Assembly: GCF_900177645.1 (NCBI RefSeq)
Contig: NZ_FXAO01000004.1
Span: 62,001 to 126,000 of the forward strand
Direction of reading: 5' to 3'
Source: Arenibacter troitsensis
GTDB taxonomy: Bacteria > Bacteroidota > Bacteroidia > Flavobacteriales > Flavobacteriaceae
DNA length: 64,000 bases
The translations under genes and the position numbers were made by a program. The notes beneath the pieces are model-generated. The model saw nothing but the letters and a program-made list of their open reading frames with translations, was not told where the DNA came from and did not search any database. Of this stretch, positions 8,522-17,988 are shown piece by piece (position 1 is the stretch's first letter; every line of letters begins with the position of its first letter).

Positions 8522-10090
8522 ATGAACCTTAATTTTAAGGATACCTTTAATACTGAACTCCCTGCCGACCCTGTCCATGAAAACACCAGAAGACAGGTTA
8601 TGCAGGCATGCTTTTCCTATGTAAAACCAAAATCGACTGCCAACCCCAGTTTGATACACGCTTCAAAAGAATTGGCACAGGAACTAGGACTGACCGAAGA
8701 CGATCTCAAGTCCGAAGCATTCAAAAGTCTTTTTAGCGGAAACTTGGTATTGCCAGGCACCAATCCTTACGCCATGTGCTATGGAGGGCACCAATTTGGC
8801 AATTGGGCCGGACAACTGGGAGATGGTAGAGCCATTAATCTATTTGAAGTTAACCTCAATAATAAACAATGGGCATTACAGCTTAAAGGAGCCGGGGAAA
8901 CTCCCTATTCCAGAACTGCAGACGGACTGGCGGTATTGCGTTCCTCCATTAGGGAATACTTGTGCAGCGAAGCCATGTACCATCTGGGAGTGCCCACCAC
9001 CAGGGCATTATCCTTAGCACTCACTGGGGACCAGGTGCTAAGGGATGTACTGTACAATGGCAACCCTGAATATGAAAAGGGAGCCGTGGTGTGCAGGGTG
9101 GCACCCTCCTTTATACGCTTTGGAAATTTCGAGATTTTTTCTGCAAGACAGGATAAAAAGACTTTAAAAACACTTACAGATTATACTATAAGGCATTTCT
9201 TCCCCCATTTAAAAGAGGGGACCAAGGAAGGTTATCTTCACTTTTTTAGGGAGGTAACCCACAACACCCTTGATATGATTATACACTGGCAACGCGTAGG
9301 CTTTGTACATGGGGTAATGAATACCGATAATATGTCCATTCTAGGTCTTACAATAGATTACGGGCCCTATGGATGGCTGGAAGGTTACGAGGAAGGCTGG
9401 ACGCCCAATACGACGGACCGACAGTATAAACGGTATAGATATGGGAACCAAATAAACATTGGGCTTTGGAACCTGTATCAATTGGCAAACGCCCTCTTCC
9501 CATTAATAGAGGAGGCAAAGCCATTTGAAGACATTTTACTGGAATACCGTAATAATTATTCCACAAAATATCTCTCGATGATGAAATCCAAAATTGGTCT
9601 TTTCAATACCGACAAAAATGACGCAGCACTTTTGAACAGATTGGAGGAAAACCTTCAATTGACAGAAACGGATATGACCATATTTTTTAGAAATCTGAAC
9701 CGCATTTCAAAGGATAACCTTTCCAATGAGGACTATTTGGCCCCAGTAATGGATGCCTTTTACGTACAAGAAGAAGTTAAGGGCGATACTCTTGAAAAAT
9801 GGAAGCTGTGGTTTACCGACTACCAAAATAGATTACAAAAAGAAAGTATTGGCGATAGTCAGAGAGCGGAAAGAATGAATAATGTAAACCCTAAGTATGT
9901 TTTAAGAAATTACATGGCACAATTGGCCATAGATGATGCGGACAAGGGGAATTATTCCTTATTGGATGAATTTTTTCAATTATTAAAAAATCCATATCAA
10001 GAACAAACCTCGGCCGAGAAATGGTTTGTGAAACGACCGGAATGGGCCAGGCACAAAGTAGGATGTTCCATGCTATCCTGCAGCTCATAG
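8522..10090 (+). CDS. selO: Protein adenylyltransferase SelO (YdiU family)
   Basis: Pseudokinase-fold enzyme that transfers AMP from ATP to Ser, Thr and Tyr of target proteins and is linked to redox homeostasis. The 522 residues show the family signatures YGGHQFGNWAGQLGDGRA, QLKGAGETPYSR, H263-GVMNTDN and the metal-binding D279-YGP. The C-terminus ends in Cys-Ser-Ser; that antepenultimate cysteine occupies the place of selenocysteine in animal SelO, with a second cysteine five residues earlier, so a regulatory C-terminal disulfide is plausible. The start at 8522 is 7 bases after the GNAT stop. Being downstream of msrB/msrA fits a role in the oxidative-stress response. Confidence 0.95.
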   Translation: MNLNFKDTFNTELPADPVHENTRRQVMQACFSYVKPKSTANPSLIHASKELAQELGLTEDDLKSEAFKSLFSGNLVLPGTNPYAMCYGGHQFGNWAGQLGDGRAINLFEVNLNNKQWALQLKGAGETPYSRTADGLAVLRSSIREYLCSEAMYHLGVPTTRALSLALTGDQVLRDVLYNGNPEYEKGAVVCRVAPSFIRFGNFEIFSARQDKKTLKTLTDYTIRHFFPHLKEGTKEGYLHFFREVTHNTLDMIIHWQRVGFVHGVMNTDNMSILGLTIDYGPYGWLEGYEEGWTPNTTDRQYKRYRYGNQINIGLWNLYQLANALFPLIEEAKPFEDILLEYRNNYSTKYLSMMKSKIGLFNTDKNDAALLNRLEENLQLTETDMTIFFRNLNRISKDNLSNEDYLAPVMDAFYVQEEVKGDTLEKWKLWFTDYQNRLQKESIGDSQRAERMNNVNPKYVLRNYMAQLAIDDADKGNYSLLDEFFQLLKNPYQEQTSAEKWFVKRPEWARHKVGCSMLSCSS

Positions 10091-10118
10091 GATAGAACAC
10101 CATAATCTCCTTGACAAA

Positions 10119-10367
10119 ATGCTATCAAGAAAAATAAAAGCCATCCCAATGGGCCACTCCACTGTCCTGTTCCAAGGCAAAAAGTATTCCCTAATTCGAA
10201 CCGATTTTAATGAAGGAAGGAGCACTAAAGTATATGCGGAAGAGTTGGGCAACAATGATTTCATCAGTTTTAACTTCTATATCTCAAAAATGGGGGAGAA
10301 ATTAAACCCATGTGAAATGCCGTCTGAAAAAGTGATGGACTTTTTAAATAATTACCTCTTATTATAA
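10119..10367 (+). CDS. Small conserved hypothetical protein
   Basis: An 82-residue soluble protein of unknown function, with no signal peptide or membrane segment. It has a compact alpha/beta look: a STVLFQGKKYSL strand region, RTDFNEGRSTKVYAEELG, FISFNFYI, and a C-terminal CEMPSEKVMDFL helix with one cysteine. I recall similar short proteins in other flavobacteria, but cannot name a function. It follows selO by 28 bases and is followed by a terminator, so it is probably the last gene of the selO unit. Confidence 0.75.
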   Translation: MLSRKIKAIPMGHSTVLFQGKKYSLIRTDFNEGRSTKVYAEELGNNDFISFNFYISKMGEKLNPCEMPSEKVMDFLNNYLLL

Positions 10368-10396
10368 TCTACATTGCATTAATTAATCTCATAAAA

Positions 10397-10421
10397 AAAA
10401 CCTGCCGATCGAGCAGGTTTT
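10397..10421. terminator. Bidirectional rho-independent terminator
   Basis: A 9-bp perfect stem (AAAACCTGC / GCAGGTTTT) with a 7-base loop, with T-rich sequence on the right and A-rich sequence on the left. It lies between the converging small protein gene (ends 10367) and prc (ends 10444), so it can stop transcription from both sides. Confidence 0.85.
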
Positions 10422-10443
10422 AATTTTTAATACGTATTTAAAA

Positions 10444-12612
10444 TTAACCTTTTACACTGGCCAATTTAGAGTTCTTTATATTATTCAATTTCAGATCCTG
10501 TAAAACGTTAACAGCCTCCTCTACATAAACATCCTTGGCCAAATCCTTATGCCAACGATCGCGCTTTTCCCTTAAAACGGAATCCTGGGCAAACAACTCC
10601 TTTTCATATTGCAATGATTCAAAGGTAAGGTGTGAATCGTAATCGGAAATGGTCTTAAAATACTTGGCCTTTTCCTTATCCAGCTCCAAACCTTTCTTAT
10701 ATTCTTCGTATTTCAACGAAACTACGGTTTCATCCTGGGCTTTTTTGATCCATTGTGCATTTTCCTCAATCAATTTTATTTGATTGTTCTGCGCCATTCT
10801 CTTGGTGCTGCTGGCAATAGTAGCCTCATAATCGATATAGCCATCCCAAGGAGTGTACTCCGCCGGGGAAATCTTATCCCAAGTCAATGGGTTTTCCTGA
10901 TCCCTTTCCCCTAGGTCTATATAACTATAACGGTCCGGAACAACAACATCGCTCTTAACACCTTCCAATTGGGTTGACCCCCCATTTATTCTATAGAATT
11001 TTTGGGTAGTAAGTTTTATTGCCCCCAAATCACCGTGCTCATTTCCTCTTACAATATTCTCCAAGGGGATTACATTTTGAACAGTTCCCTTTCCGAAGGT
11101 TTGTTTGCTGCCAATAACCACACCTCTTTTATAATCTTGCATGGCCGCGGCCAAAATCTCGGATGCAGAGGCCGATAATTCATTTACCAAAATCACCAAA
11201 GGTCCATCCCATTGTATACGTTCGTCCTTATCATTGTAAACTTCTGGTTTTTTATCGGTAGACCTTACTTGTACAATTGGCCCGTCCTTAATAAATAATC
11301 CAGCCATTTCCACAACTGTTTTAAGGGATCCACCACCATTATCACGAAGGTCAAGTATTAGGCCCTCGGCTCCTGCTTCTTTTAATCTTTCTACTTCTTT
11401 TGCCACATCAGTAGCGGCGTTTCTTTCATTGTAGTCTTCAAAATCCACATAAAATTTAGGTAGATTAATAAGTCCGTATTTCTGATTGCCTTTTATGACT
11501 GCAGCAGATTTGGCATAAGATTCCTCCAATTCCACTACATCCCTGGTAATGGAAATTACCACTAGGGAACCATCTACCTTTCTAACCGTCAAATCCACAA
11601 CAGTACCTTTGGGACCTTTAATAAACTTTATGGCGTCATCCAAACGCATACCCACAATATCGACAGGTGCTTCCCCGTTTTGTCCTACTTTTAAAATCTC
11701 ATCACCAACCTCCAATTGCTGATCCCTCCAAACAGGTCCGCCGGATATAATCTCTACTATCTTGGTCTGATCTTTTTTCTTTTGAAGTCGGGCTCCAATA
11801 CCTTCAAATTTACCTGACATACTGGTGTCAAATTTTTCCTTGTCGTCCGGCGCAAAATAAAAGGTATGTGGGTCAAATACTTCAACTATGGTATTCAAGT
11901 ATTGTACAAACCAATCCTTACGTTCCAGATCATCCACAAAATCAAAATAATCATCCAAGGTATTCTTGGTAGATTCCCTTGCAGCCTTTTCAGCCTGTGC
12001 CGGAGTTAATGGTCCGGTTGCACTGTTTTCCTCTTCAAAGGCAACCTCATCGGCCGCATCAGTGCTAGTTTTGGCAGATTCCCTGTTCAAATTCAGTTTG
12101 GAATCGTAAGTGCCCAAAGTGGCGTATTTTAATTGCTTTCTCCAACGCTCTTTTAAATCTTTACGGGAGGCCACATATCCTTGCTCATCATAATTGATCT
12201 CAATGGTTTCGTCGATGCCGTAGTCAAATGGCTCATCCAAAACCTCTTTATAAATTTCCTTGGCGTCCTCCATTCGCTTCAATAAGCGTTGGTAGACCAT
12301 ATCAAAAAAAGTTATATCGGTATTCTTTATCTGATCATCCAACTGAAACTTAAATTTCTCAAATTCCTGGATGTCGCTTTCCAAAAAATATCTTTTTGTA
12401 GGATCCAAAATATCCAAAAAACCTTCAAAAACATGAACGGAAAAATCATCATCAATATCTTTCGGCTGGTAATGGCCGCGCTCCAGTACATAGGTAATAA
12501 GGTCCAATAACAACTTGTCCTTATCGTCAGTTTCAAATGATTTGTTGGTAAAGCTGCATGAAGCTACTGCAACAAGCATTACAATCAGGGCGTAGGCTAA
12601 ATTTCTTTTCAT
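10444..12612 (-). CDS. prc: Carboxy-terminal (tail-specific) protease Prc/Tsp, lipoprotein
   Basis: Periplasmic S41-family serine protease that degrades or processes proteins from the C-terminus, including cell-wall enzymes. The 722-residue protein starts with a lipoprotein signal ending in VASC (C19), then the Tsp N-terminal domain (about 30-240), a PDZ domain (about 245-335), and the S41 protease core. The serine of the SASASE motif and the lysine of FGKGTVQ form the Ser-Lys dyad. A C-terminal Tsp domain (about 570-700) makes it the long Prc type rather than a short CtpA. It is divergent from surE across a 354-base gap. Confidence 0.95.
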   Translation of the reverse strand: MKRNLAYALIVMLVAVASCSFTNKSFETDDKDKLLLDLITYVLERGHYQPKDIDDDFSVHVFEGFLDILDPTKRYFLESDIQEFEKFKFQLDDQIKNTDITFFDMVYQRLLKRMEDAKEIYKEVLDEPFDYGIDETIEINYDEQGYVASRKDLKERWRKQLKYATLGTYDSKLNLNRESAKTSTDAADEVAFEEENSATGPLTPAQAEKAARESTKNTLDDYFDFVDDLERKDWFVQYLNTIVEVFDPHTFYFAPDDKEKFDTSMSGKFEGIGARLQKKKDQTKIVEIISGGPVWRDQQLEVGDEILKVGQNGEAPVDIVGMRLDDAIKFIKGPKGTVVDLTVRKVDGSLVVISITRDVVELEESYAKSAAVIKGNQKYGLINLPKFYVDFEDYNERNAATDVAKEVERLKEAGAEGLILDLRDNGGGSLKTVVEMAGLFIKDGPIVQVRSTDKKPEVYNDKDERIQWDGPLVILVNELSASASEILAAAMQDYKRGVVIGSKQTFGKGTVQNVIPLENIVRGNEHGDLGAIKLTTQKFYRINGGSTQLEGVKSDVVVPDRYSYIDLGERDQENPLTWDKISPAEYTPWDGYIDYEATIASSTKRMAQNNQIKLIEENAQWIKKAQDETVVSLKYEEYKKGLELDKEKAKYFKTISDYDSHLTFESLQYEKELFAQDSVLREKRDRWHKDLAKDVYVEEAVNVLQDLKLNNIKNSKLASVKG

Positions 12613-12966
12613 CTATTCTTTTTTATATTTTTCCACATCTGGAGCAATTTATACAACACAAACTACCCCTCCATTTTGTACTCTTATAATCATCTAAAAT
12701 TAATCAAACCACCTCTGCAATCCAAGTTTTGCCTTTTAAAAGTGGTCTAATATGCCATTTACTCTAAGATAACGAAAAAATCGTGCCATATTATACCAAT
12801 ATGCCATTAATCTTTTGTTAATATCTCAATTCCCCGGGACACTGACAAAGGTTGGAAGTAACTGGCCATTTCCATAAATTCATCACAAAATTTAATGATA
12901 TATCCTGTTTTATTGAAAAAGCGGTAATAGATTAAAAACGTATTTTTGCAGCATAAATTATATACC
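12613..12966. promoter_or_regulatory. Divergent intergenic region prc/surE
   Basis: 354 bases with no credible gene. It must hold the promoters of prc (minus) and surE (plus). For surE there is a perfect -7 box at 12941-12948. For prc the best match I found is TAATTTTA on the minus strand at 12695-12702, about 80 bases before the ATG. An 11-base direct repeat AATATGCCATT occurs at 12749-12759 and 12798-12808, with its TGCCAT core also at 12784-12789; these may be regulator sites. Confidence 0.5.
12941..12948 (+). promoter_or_regulatory. Bacteroidota -7 promoter box for surE
   Basis: TATTTTTG matches the consensus TAnnTTTG exactly and lies 18 bases before the surE ATG at 12967, implying a short leader. 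No TTG element sits at the expected 19-base distance upstream; the nearest is 25 bases away, so the promoter may be weak or activated. Confidence 0.5.
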
Positions 12967-13746
12967 ATGGCGAAACCTTTGATCCTTGTCACTAACGATG
13001 ACGGAATTACAGCTCCTGGCCTAAGGGCTTTGATTCGATTTATGATGGAATTGGGAGAGGTAGTCGTAGTGGCCCCTGACAGTCCACAATCGGGAATGGG
13101 GCATGCCATAACCATAGATAACACCCTGTACATTAAAAAGATTAAGGTAGATTTGGAAAACGGGGCAAATGAAGAATACAGTTGCAGCGGAACTCCGGCA
13201 GACTGTGTTAAGCTTGGCCTACAGGAACTCTTGGGGAGAAAACCCGATCTATGTGTTAGCGGTATAAACCACGGCTCCAATTCCTCTATCAATGTTATAT
13301 ATTCTGGTACTATGAGTGCAGCTATAGAGGCCGGTATTGAAGGAATACCCGCTATAGGCTTTTCCCTTTGTGATTATTCCTGGAACGCCAACTTTGAGAC
13401 CAGTAAGGAGGCAGTCCAAAAAATAGTGCGGGAGGCCTTAAAAAATGGTATTCCCAATGGGGTTGTGCTTAATGTTAATATTCCCAAAACCGACAATAAG
13501 GCACCCAAAGGCATAAAAATCTGTAGACAGGCCAGAGCCAACTGGAAAGAGAAATTTGACAAAAGAACCAATCCCAGTGGAAAGGAATATTACTGGCTAA
13601 CCGGAGAATTTGAACTCTTGGACAAGGGAGAGGATACGGATGAATATGCCCTGTCACAAAACTATGTTTCGGTAGTCCCCACGCAATTTGACCTAACGGC
13701 ACACCACGCCATTCAACGCATAAATAATTGGAATTTAAATGATTAA
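12967..13746 (+). CDS. surE: 5'/3'-nucleotidase (survival protein) SurE
   Basis: Metal-dependent phosphatase of nucleoside monophosphates. The 259-residue protein begins MAKPLILVTNDDG, the family's N-terminal metal-binding motif (D11, D12), followed by APDSPQSGMGHAIT and SGINHGSN, which complete the active site. I chose the ATG at 12967 over an upstream TTG at 12946 because the motif is always close to the N-terminus. It overlaps the next gene by 8 bases. Confidence 0.96.
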   Translation: MAKPLILVTNDDGITAPGLRALIRFMMELGEVVVVAPDSPQSGMGHAITIDNTLYIKKIKVDLENGANEEYSCSGTPADCVKLGLQELLGRKPDLCVSGINHGSNSSINVIYSGTMSAAIEAGIEGIPAIGFSLCDYSWNANFETSKEAVQKIVREALKNGIPNGVVLNVNIPKTDNKAPKGIKICRQARANWKEKFDKRTNPSGKEYYWLTGEFELLDKGEDTDEYALSQNYVSVVPTQFDLTAHHAIQRINNWNLND

Positions 13747-14020
13747 AAAAGAAATATTAATTGGATTAATTGTTGGCCTCATTGCCAATACCATAGGAAC
13801 TTTACTGTATATAATACTCTTTTCCGACTTCGGCATTATAGAAACATACCAGGCTGCGGTTCAGCAGGGACATGTTGGCAGTTTATTGGCGCTAGGGGCC
13901 ATTCTAAATTTGGTAGCCTTTTTTGGTTTTTTAAGAATACGCAGGGATTATAGGGCCAGGGGTGTAATGATCGCAACCCTTTTCACCGCCATGCTCATAT
14001 TGTATTATAAAGTTTTCTAG
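13739..14020 (+). CDS. Small integral membrane protein, hypothetical
   Basis: A 93-residue protein with three likely membrane segments (about residues 6-28, 45-64 and 76-92) and a basic cytoplasmic loop RIRRDYRARG. No function is recognised. It overlaps surE by 8 bases and precedes lpxB by 66 bases, so it probably belongs to a surE-lpxB unit and may serve the envelope. Confidence 0.8.
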   Translation: MIKKEILIGLIVGLIANTIGTLLYIILFSDFGIIETYQAAVQQGHVGSLLALGAILNLVAFFGFLRIRRDYRARGVMIATLFTAMLILYYKVF

Positions 14021-14086
14021 GATCGGGCTTGCGCCATCCATATCAACTAACGTAAGGACGACTAATGAACCACAGAAACTAAACGG

Positions 14087-15211
14087 ATGAAATACTATAT
14101 CATCGCTGGCGAAGCATCGGGCGACCTTCATGGTTCCAACCTCATAAAAGCCCTTAAAAAAGAGGATTCGGATGCCGACATTCGCTGTTGGGGCGGCGAT
14201 TTAATGAAAGCTGCAGGAGGCAACCTGGTAAAGCATTACAAAGAAATGGCCTTTATGGGCTTTCTGGAAGTGATAACAAATATCAATCAAATATTTAAAA
14301 ATATTGCCTTTTGCAAGGCAGATATTAGCCAATTTAATCCAGATGTAATTGTCTTTATTGACTATTCCGGCTTTAATCTTAGAATAGCCTCTTGGGCAAA
14401 AAAGAACCAATTTAAGACCAATTATTACATTAGTCCTCAAATATGGGCCTCTCGTGAAGGAAGGATCCATAAGATAAAAAGGGATATTGATGCCATGCAC
14501 GTAATTCTGCCTTTTGAAAAGGAATTTTATGAAAAAAAGCATCACTATCCGGTTAATTTTGTTGGCCACCCCCTTATAGACGCCATTGGGGAGGTTCCCA
14601 GGATAGACGATAAAAAATTTAGGGAAGCGCATAATCTGGATTTACAAAAACCCATTGTTGCCCTGTTACCGGGCAGTAGAAAACAAGAGGTTCAAAAAAT
14701 GCTTACCATAATGTTGTCCGTTACAAAATCGTTCCCCAAATTTCAATTTGTAATTGCAGGGGCACCCAGTTTGGACCTGGAGTTTTACCAGCCCTTTCTA
14801 AAATCGACCCAAGTAAGCCTAATTTCCAACAAGACCTATGATTTATTGAGCCTTTCCTATGCCGCCTTGGTGACCAGCGGAACGGCCACCTTGGAAACGG
14901 CCCTTTTTAAGATCCCCCAAGTTGTTTGTTACCGTGCCAATTGGATCTCCTATCAAATTGCAAAAAGGATCATTACCCTTAAGTTTATTTCCTTGGTAAA
15001 CCTTATAATGGACAAGGAGGTTGTAAAAGAACTTATCCAAGACGACTTAAATACCAAAAACTTAACCCAAGAGCTCGATAAAATTTTAAACGGTCCAGAA
15101 AGAAAGAAGCAGTTTGAAGCCTATTACGAATTGGAAAAAAAACTTGGGGGCAAGGGTGCCAGTGAAAAAGCGGCATCCCTAATAATCCAGAGTGCCCAGT
15201 TGGATCATTGA
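14087..15211 (+). CDS. lpxB: Lipid-A-disaccharide synthase
   Basis: GT19 glycosyltransferase that joins UDP-2,3-diacylglucosamine and lipid X into the lipid A disaccharide at the inner face of the inner membrane. The 374-residue length is normal. Visible motifs are the N-terminal GEASGDLHG, FIDYSGFNLRIA, YYISPQIWASREGR, the central LLPGSRKQEV, and TSGTATLETAL in the nucleotide-binding half. Its position after surE and before envelope genes fits. Confidence 0.97.
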   Translation: MKYYIIAGEASGDLHGSNLIKALKKEDSDADIRCWGGDLMKAAGGNLVKHYKEMAFMGFLEVITNINQIFKNIAFCKADISQFNPDVIVFIDYSGFNLRIASWAKKNQFKTNYYISPQIWASREGRIHKIKRDIDAMHVILPFEKEFYEKKHHYPVNFVGHPLIDAIGEVPRIDDKKFREAHNLDLQKPIVALLPGSRKQEVQKMLTIMLSVTKSFPKFQFVIAGAPSLDLEFYQPFLKSTQVSLISNKTYDLLSLSYAALVTSGTATLETALFKIPQVVCYRANWISYQIAKRIITLKFISLVNLIMDKEVVKELIQDDLNTKNLTQELDKILNGPERKKQFEAYYELEKKLGGKGASEKAASLIIQSAQLDH

Positions 15212-15365
15212 AAATTTTTGATAGTTCAAAGAACCACGCATTACCCCATTTTAAACCATACCGAAACTGATAACCCTGTGGTTTATAAAAGCTATTTCTT
15301 GGGATCTGACCGTAAATAGTTATAAGGGTTTTCTTAAAAAAATGACGGATTTTAAATTAATTATT

Positions 15366-15373
15366 TAAATTTG
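15366..15373 (+). promoter_or_regulatory. Candidate -7 promoter box for the NlpC/P60-comEC pair
   Basis: TAAATTTG matches TAnnTTTG exactly, 28 bases before the ATG at 15402, in the 190-base gap after lpxB. I see no clear TTTG element 19 bases upstream, so confidence is limited. Confidence 0.4.
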
Positions 15374-15401
15374 ATATCCAAGAGGACTAACTTTAACTTG
15401 G

Positions 15402-15962
15402 ATGATTCAAAGAATTCTTTCTTTATTCCTAATTATTTCGCTGGTTGGCTGCGGTGCGGCCAAGAAAAAAAATGTCTCTCGCGAAGAAAGAAAAATAACA
15501 GTAGAAGCTTCGGAAAAACCAACCGAAATTAAAGGTGAGACTCCCTTAGGAGGTGAATCCTTAAACAAACCAGCGACCAAAATAACCGAGCAAATTATAA
15601 ATACCGCCCTAACCTTTTCAGGTACCCGCTATAAATTTGGAGGCACTACCAACAAAGGTATGGACTGCTCCGGGTTGCTATATGTGGCCTTTGGGAAACA
15701 CGATATTCAATTGCCGCGTGCCTCTTATCAAATGGCAGAGGAAGCCCAAAAAATAAATCTAAAGGAAGTGAGCAAGGGCGACCTACTTTTTTTTGGGACC
15801 TCCAGAAGAAAAAACAACATAAACCATGTAGGGCTGGTGGTCCAGGTAGATGGGGATGAAATAAAATTCATTCATTCCACCTCATCCCGAGGTGTTATAG
15901 TTTCCTCGCTACAGGAGGGTTATTGGAATTATGCCTTTATTAAGGCTGCCCGGATCCTGTAG
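15402..15962 (+). CDS. NlpC/P60-family peptidoglycan endopeptidase lipoprotein
   Basis: A 186-residue lipoprotein with a lipobox LVGC (C17), a charged linker, and an NlpC/P60 cysteine peptidase domain from about residue 65. The catalytic triad is visible as C89 (MDCSG), H142 (NHVG) and H158 (FIHSTS). These enzymes cut between D-Glu and the diamino acid in peptide stems. It resembles single-domain Spr/MepS-type hydrolases. It runs directly into comEC, whose ATG is one base after this stop. Confidence 0.92.
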   Translation: MIQRILSLFLIISLVGCGAAKKKNVSREERKITVEASEKPTEIKGETPLGGESLNKPATKITEQIINTALTFSGTRYKFGGTTNKGMDCSGLLYVAFGKHDIQLPRASYQMAEEAQKINLKEVSKGDLLFFGTSRRKNNINHVGLVVQVDGDEIKFIHSTSSRGVIVSSLQEGYWNYAFIKAARIL

Positions 15963-15963
15963 G

Positions 15964-17988
15964 ATGCGACTGCTGCAGTTTACGACCGTAAAGCTTACCA
16001 TATGCCTTATCTGCGGAATTTTGATTGGATATTATCTGCGTCCGTCACTTATAACATCTTTCGCCCTTACTCTAGTTTCGTTGTTCCTATTGGGAGTTGT
16101 ATTTGTCCGTTACAATAAATTACCCACATTCCTATTTGGCCTTTTTACGGGACTTTTGGCCATAACCATTGGTATATTAAGCCTAACTCTAAGCGAGTCC
16201 CGCAACCTTGGCCGGCATTATAGCCAACAGAATATTGGTAAAAATAAGGTCTACACATTAAAAATTCGTGAAGTATTAAAGCCTAATGGCTATTCGGATA
16301 GGTATGTGGCACATATTAACAGCATGGACAGTTTAACGGTCAACGGTAAAATACTATTGAACATAGCCATAGATTCTTCTATTGGACCCCTTATGGTCGA
16401 TGACGAAATAGTAACCTACGCTTCCCTGCTTCCTATATCCCATCCTTTAAACCCCCATCAGTTCAATTACAAAAAATACCTTTCCAATATTGGAATAGAA
16501 CATCAGGTAAAACTTACAGGACATGACTACTACATTATGCCCCAGCACTCCACCACCATATTTGGATTAGCCAACAAATTAAGGGACCACATCATTAAAA
16601 ATTTAAAAAAAGAGGATTTTGGTTCAGAAGAATTGGGTGTTATCCAAGCACTTCTCCTTGGGCAGCGAAATGAAATAACAGCGGAAATCGACACCGACTA
16701 TAAGAATGCAGGAGCCTATCACATATTGGCATTGTCCGGTTTACATATCGGAATTCTTTTGGGTCTGCTCCATTTTTTATTGAGACCTTTGGAACTCCTT
16801 CCCAAAGGAAGAACCGTAAAATTGGTCGTTATTGTCTTATTTTTATGGGCCTTTGCGATATTGGCCGGACTTTCCGCCTCCATCCTAAGAGCAACAACCA
16901 TGTTTACCTTTGTAGCTTATGCCCTGTACCTGAACAGGCCAACAAGTCATTTTAATATTTTGGCATTGTCCCTGTTCTTTATTTTATTGCTGTTGGATCC
17001 GCTATTATTATTTCAGGTAGGATTTCAATTAAGTTACGCCGCAGTTTTTGCAATTGTCTGGATTTACCCCTTGCTTCAGAAAATCTGGAATCCCCAATAT
17101 TGGATCCTAAAAAAGGGGTGGGAATTAGTCTCCGTAAGCATCGCCGCTCAACTGGGGGTATTCCCTATAAGTCTATTTTATTTTCATCAATTCCCAGGAT
17201 TGTTTTTAATTTCAAGTCTATTGATCCTTCCTTTTTTGACCTTTATTTTAGGCTTTGGAATATTGGTTATAGTCCTTTCCCTGGCCAACAGTTTACCGCA
17301 TGTTGTCGTTGCCCTATACGACAATGTTATACGTTGGATGAATTGGGTTATTGGGCTGGTCGCCCAGCAGGAAAACTTTCTATTTAGTAATATTTCTTTT
17401 GATGGCGTTCAGTTAATTCTTAGCTATGGTATTATTATAGCAATGGTAACGGTCTTTATTAAAGCATCCTACAAAAGGGTCCTTTTATTCCTAATATTTA
17501 TCCTTTGTTTTCAATGTTATGTCCTGGTCATTGGACATCTTGCACAAAAAAAAGAATCCCTTGTGATAGGACATGTGGCCCGTAATAGTGGAATAATCCA
17601 TCAAACTGGACAAAAACTTACGGTATATTGTTCCAACCCCACAGCCACTTTAAGAATGACCAACGATTATGCCATTGCCCAAAACACCAGAGAATTGGAG
17701 CATCGACCTATAAAAAACAGTTATCTAATAAAAGGGGAAAGAATGGTCTTATTGGATAGTATCCATACAGCGCTCCCCATAAATCACGATGTTTACACCT
17801 TGGTATTGACCCAATCCCCAAAAATTAATTTAGAGCGGCTTTTAGATTCCATAAGACCCAATATTATTATTGCGGATGGCAGCAATTATAAAAGTTATGT
17901 GGATCGATGGAAAGCTACATGCCATAAAAGAATGCTCCCTTTTCATTACACCGGGGAAAAAGGTGCTTTTCTGTACACTTGGCCTTAG
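15964..17988 (+). CDS. comEC: ComEC/Rec2-family DNA-uptake channel protein
   Basis: Polytopic inner-membrane protein of the natural-transformation channel. The 674 residues contain the N-terminal ComEC domain (about 30-180), then the competence domain with AYHILALSGLHIGIL, LSASILRATTMF and multiple membrane segments to about 500. The C-terminal 150 residues correspond to the metallo-beta-lactamase-like domain, but I see no HxHxDH metal motif, so this domain looks degenerate. I prefer the ATG at 15964 over the in-frame ATG at 15931, since the latter lies inside the NlpC gene and adds no membrane segment. The stop abuts the stop of the converging transporter gene with no spacer. Confidence 0.92.
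   Translation: MRLLQFTTVKLTICLICGILIGYYLRPSLITSFALTLVSLFLLGVVFVRYNKLPTFLFGLFTGLLAITIGILSLTLSESRNLGRHYSQQNIGKNKVYTLKIREVLKPNGYSDRYVAHINSMDSLTVNGKILLNIAIDSSIGPLMVDDEIVTYASLLPISHPLNPHQFNYKKYLSNIGIEHQVKLTGHDYYIMPQHSTTIFGLANKLRDHIIKNLKKEDFGSEELGVIQALLLGQRNEITAEIDTDYKNAGAYHILALSGLHIGILLGLLHFLLRPLELLPKGRTVKLVVIVLFLWAFAILAGLSASILRATTMFTFVAYALYLNRPTSHFNILALSLFFILLLLDPLLLFQVGFQLSYAAVFAIVWIYPLLQKIWNPQYWILKKGWELVSVSIAAQLGVFPISLFYFHQFPGLFLISSLLILPFLTFILGFGILVIVLSLANSLPHVVVALYDNVIRWMNWVIGLVAQQENFLFSNISFDGVQLILSYGIIIAMVTVFIKASYKRVLLFLIFILCFQCYVLVIGHLAQKKESLVIGHVARNSGIIHQTGQKLTVYCSNPTATLRMTNDYAIAQNTRELEHRPIKNSYLIKGERMVLLDSIHTALPINHDVYTLVLTQSPKINLERLLDSIRPNIIIADGSNYKSYVDRWKATCHKRMLPFHYTGEKGAFLYTWP

Noticed and set aside
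12807-13292. A 161-codon minus-strand open frame over the start of surE
   Set aside because: It is antisense to surE and to its promoter, starts inside the coding region and has no domain features.
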